From: Gammaproteobacteria bacterium
Lineage (GTDB): Bacteria > Pseudomonadota > Gammaproteobacteria > Steroidobacterales > SZUA-146
Direction of reading: 5' to 3'
DNA: 25,372 bases
Assembly: GCA_013002925.1 (NCBI GenBank)
Contig: JABDLQ010000042.1
Coordinates: 1-25,372 of the forward strand
Of this stretch, positions 24,705-25,372 are shown piece after piece. Position numbers and translations under genes: made by a program. Positions within the stretch are counted from its first letter, which is position 1, and the number at the start of each line of letters is the position of its first letter. The notes under the pieces were generated by a model. That model made no database searches. It had not been told where the DNA came from and was given only the letters and a program-made list of their open reading frames with translations.

Positions 24705-25372
24705 ATGAAATTATGTGGGTTTGATGTCGGTGAGCGCCGACCCTTGTTTTTGATTGCCGGGCCGTGCGTCGTCGAGTCGCTGCAGCTGGCGATCGATACT
24801 GCCGGGACTTTGCGTGAAATCTGTGCCCGGCATAACGTGCCTTTCATCTTCAAATCATCATTTGACAAGGCTAACCGTTCGTCACACAAGAGCTTTCGGG
24901 GGCCGGGAATAGCCGAAGGTCTGCGGGTACTGGACGAAGTGCGACAGCAAATCGATGTGCCGGTGCTGACCGATGTGCACGAGGACACACCATTGGACGA
25001 AGTGGCCGGTGTTGTCGATGTGCTTCAGACCCCCGCGTTTTTGTGCCGACAGACCAATTTTATCCAGAATGTGGCTGCGACGGGCAAACCGGTCAACATC
25101 AAAAAAGGGCAGTTTTTGTCGCCCTGGGAAATGCGCAACGTCACCGATAAGGCCAAAGCCACCGGTAACACCGCGATCATGGCGTGTGAACGCGGCTTTT
25201 CGTTCGGTTACAACAACCTGGTGTCCGATATGCGTTCTTTAGCCGTCATGCGCGATACGGACTGCCCGGTCGTGTTTGATGCAACTCATTCGGTGCAATT
25301 GCCGGGCGGAAAAGGCGATGCTTCGGGAGGCCAGCGCGAATTTGTACCGGTGCTGGCCCGCGCGGCCGTGGC
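24705..25372 (+). CDS. kdsA: 3-deoxy-D-manno-octulosonate 8-phosphate synthase (3' end beyond the window)
   Basis: Condenses phosphoenolpyruvate with arabinose 5-phosphate, the first committed step to Kdo of the lipopolysaccharide core. I translated 222 codons by hand to the window edge, about 80% of a typical protein of roughly 280 residues. It begins MKLCGFDVGERRPLFLIAGPCVVES. FKSSFDKANRSS, LTDVHEDTPLDEVAGVVDV, LQTPAFLCRQTNF, NIKKGQFLSPWEM and FDATHSVQLPGGKGDASGG identify KdsA. C21 in GPCVVES replaces the asparagine of the E. coli enzyme and marks the metal-dependent class. Only a weak AGAGA lies upstream. It probably shares a transcript with pyrG. Confidence 0.96.
   Translation, partial: MKLCGFDVGERRPLFLIAGPCVVESLQLAIDTAGTLREICARHNVPFIFKSSFDKANRSSHKSFRGPGIAEGLRVLDEVRQQIDVPVLTDVHEDTPLDEVAGVVDVLQTPAFLCRQTNFIQNVAATGKPVNIKKGQFLSPWEMRNVTDKAKATGNTAIMACERGFSFGYNNLVSDMRSLAVMRDTDCPVVFDATHSVQLPGGKGDASGGQREFVPVLARAAV

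Noticed and set aside
1..25372. CRISPR array, tRNA or rRNA genes, insertion sequences, prophage
   Set aside because: No regularly spaced repeats, no tRNA-like clover-leaf or CCA-ended gaps, no transposase or integrase frame; nearly all the sequence is taken by core genes.

Overview
The window is a stretch of core chromosome from a gammaproteobacterium. It carries the well-known translation / envelope / lipid A / DNA replication cluster (rpsB-tsf-pyrH-frr-uppS-cdsA-rseP-bamA-lpxD-fabZ-lpxA-lpxB-rnhB-dnaE-tilS-pyrG-kdsA) on the plus strand, divergent from map-glnD-dapC on the minus strand. The gene order and the protein types (bifunctional uridylyltransferase GlnD, BamA, a KdsA of the kind I recall from Xanthomonas) point to a basal gammaproteobacterium, Xanthomonadales-, Chromatiales- or Woeseiales-like. 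The species cannot be named from the sequence. Coding density is high. I see no tRNA, rRNA, CRISPR array, insertion sequence, prophage or obviously foreign gene.

Layout. Positions 1-4377 (minus strand) hold map, glnD and the first three quarters of dapC, nearly touching and probably one operon. Positions 4378-4577 form a divergent control region with a sigma70-type promoter for rpsB and a two-hairpin leader resembling the S2 autoregulatory leader. Positions 4578-7880 are the translation block: rpsB, tsf, pyrH and frr, with factor-independent terminator/attenuator hairpins after rpsB and after tsf. Positions 7911-13509 are envelope assembly: uppS, cdsA, rseP and bamA. Positions 13656-17087 are the start of lipid A and fatty acid synthesis: lpxD, fabZ, lpxA and lpxB. 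rnhB and dnaE follow with overlapping stop/start codons. Then come a 300-base gene-free stretch, tilS, a leader with a strong terminator-like hairpin, pyrG, and the first part of kdsA.

How they work together: UppS supplies the lipid carrier for cell wall and O-antigen synthesis, and CdsA supplies CDP-diacylglycerol. LpxA, LpxD and LpxB build the lipid A disaccharide, KdsA starts the Kdo sugar, and BamA inserts outer membrane proteins. RseP is the protease that frees sigmaE when that assembly fails. PyrH and PyrG make UDP and CTP, needed for the UDP-sugar and CMP-Kdo/CDP-lipid precursors.

Points of interest. Three genes usual in this cluster are absent and replaced by short non-coding gaps: dxr (between cdsA and rseP), skp/ompH (between bamA and lpxD) and accA (between dnaE and tilS). 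The dxr gap holds a plausible sigmaE promoter. S2 carries an unusual histone-like basic tail followed by an acidic tail, about 75 residues in all. LpxA has Met at the acyl-chain ruler position, which predicts short (C10) acyl chains. KdsA has the cysteine of the metal-dependent class. BamA has exactly two cysteines, both in one predicted surface loop. pyrG is preceded by an attenuator-like hairpin. I found no wholly new system here; these are variations on known ones.
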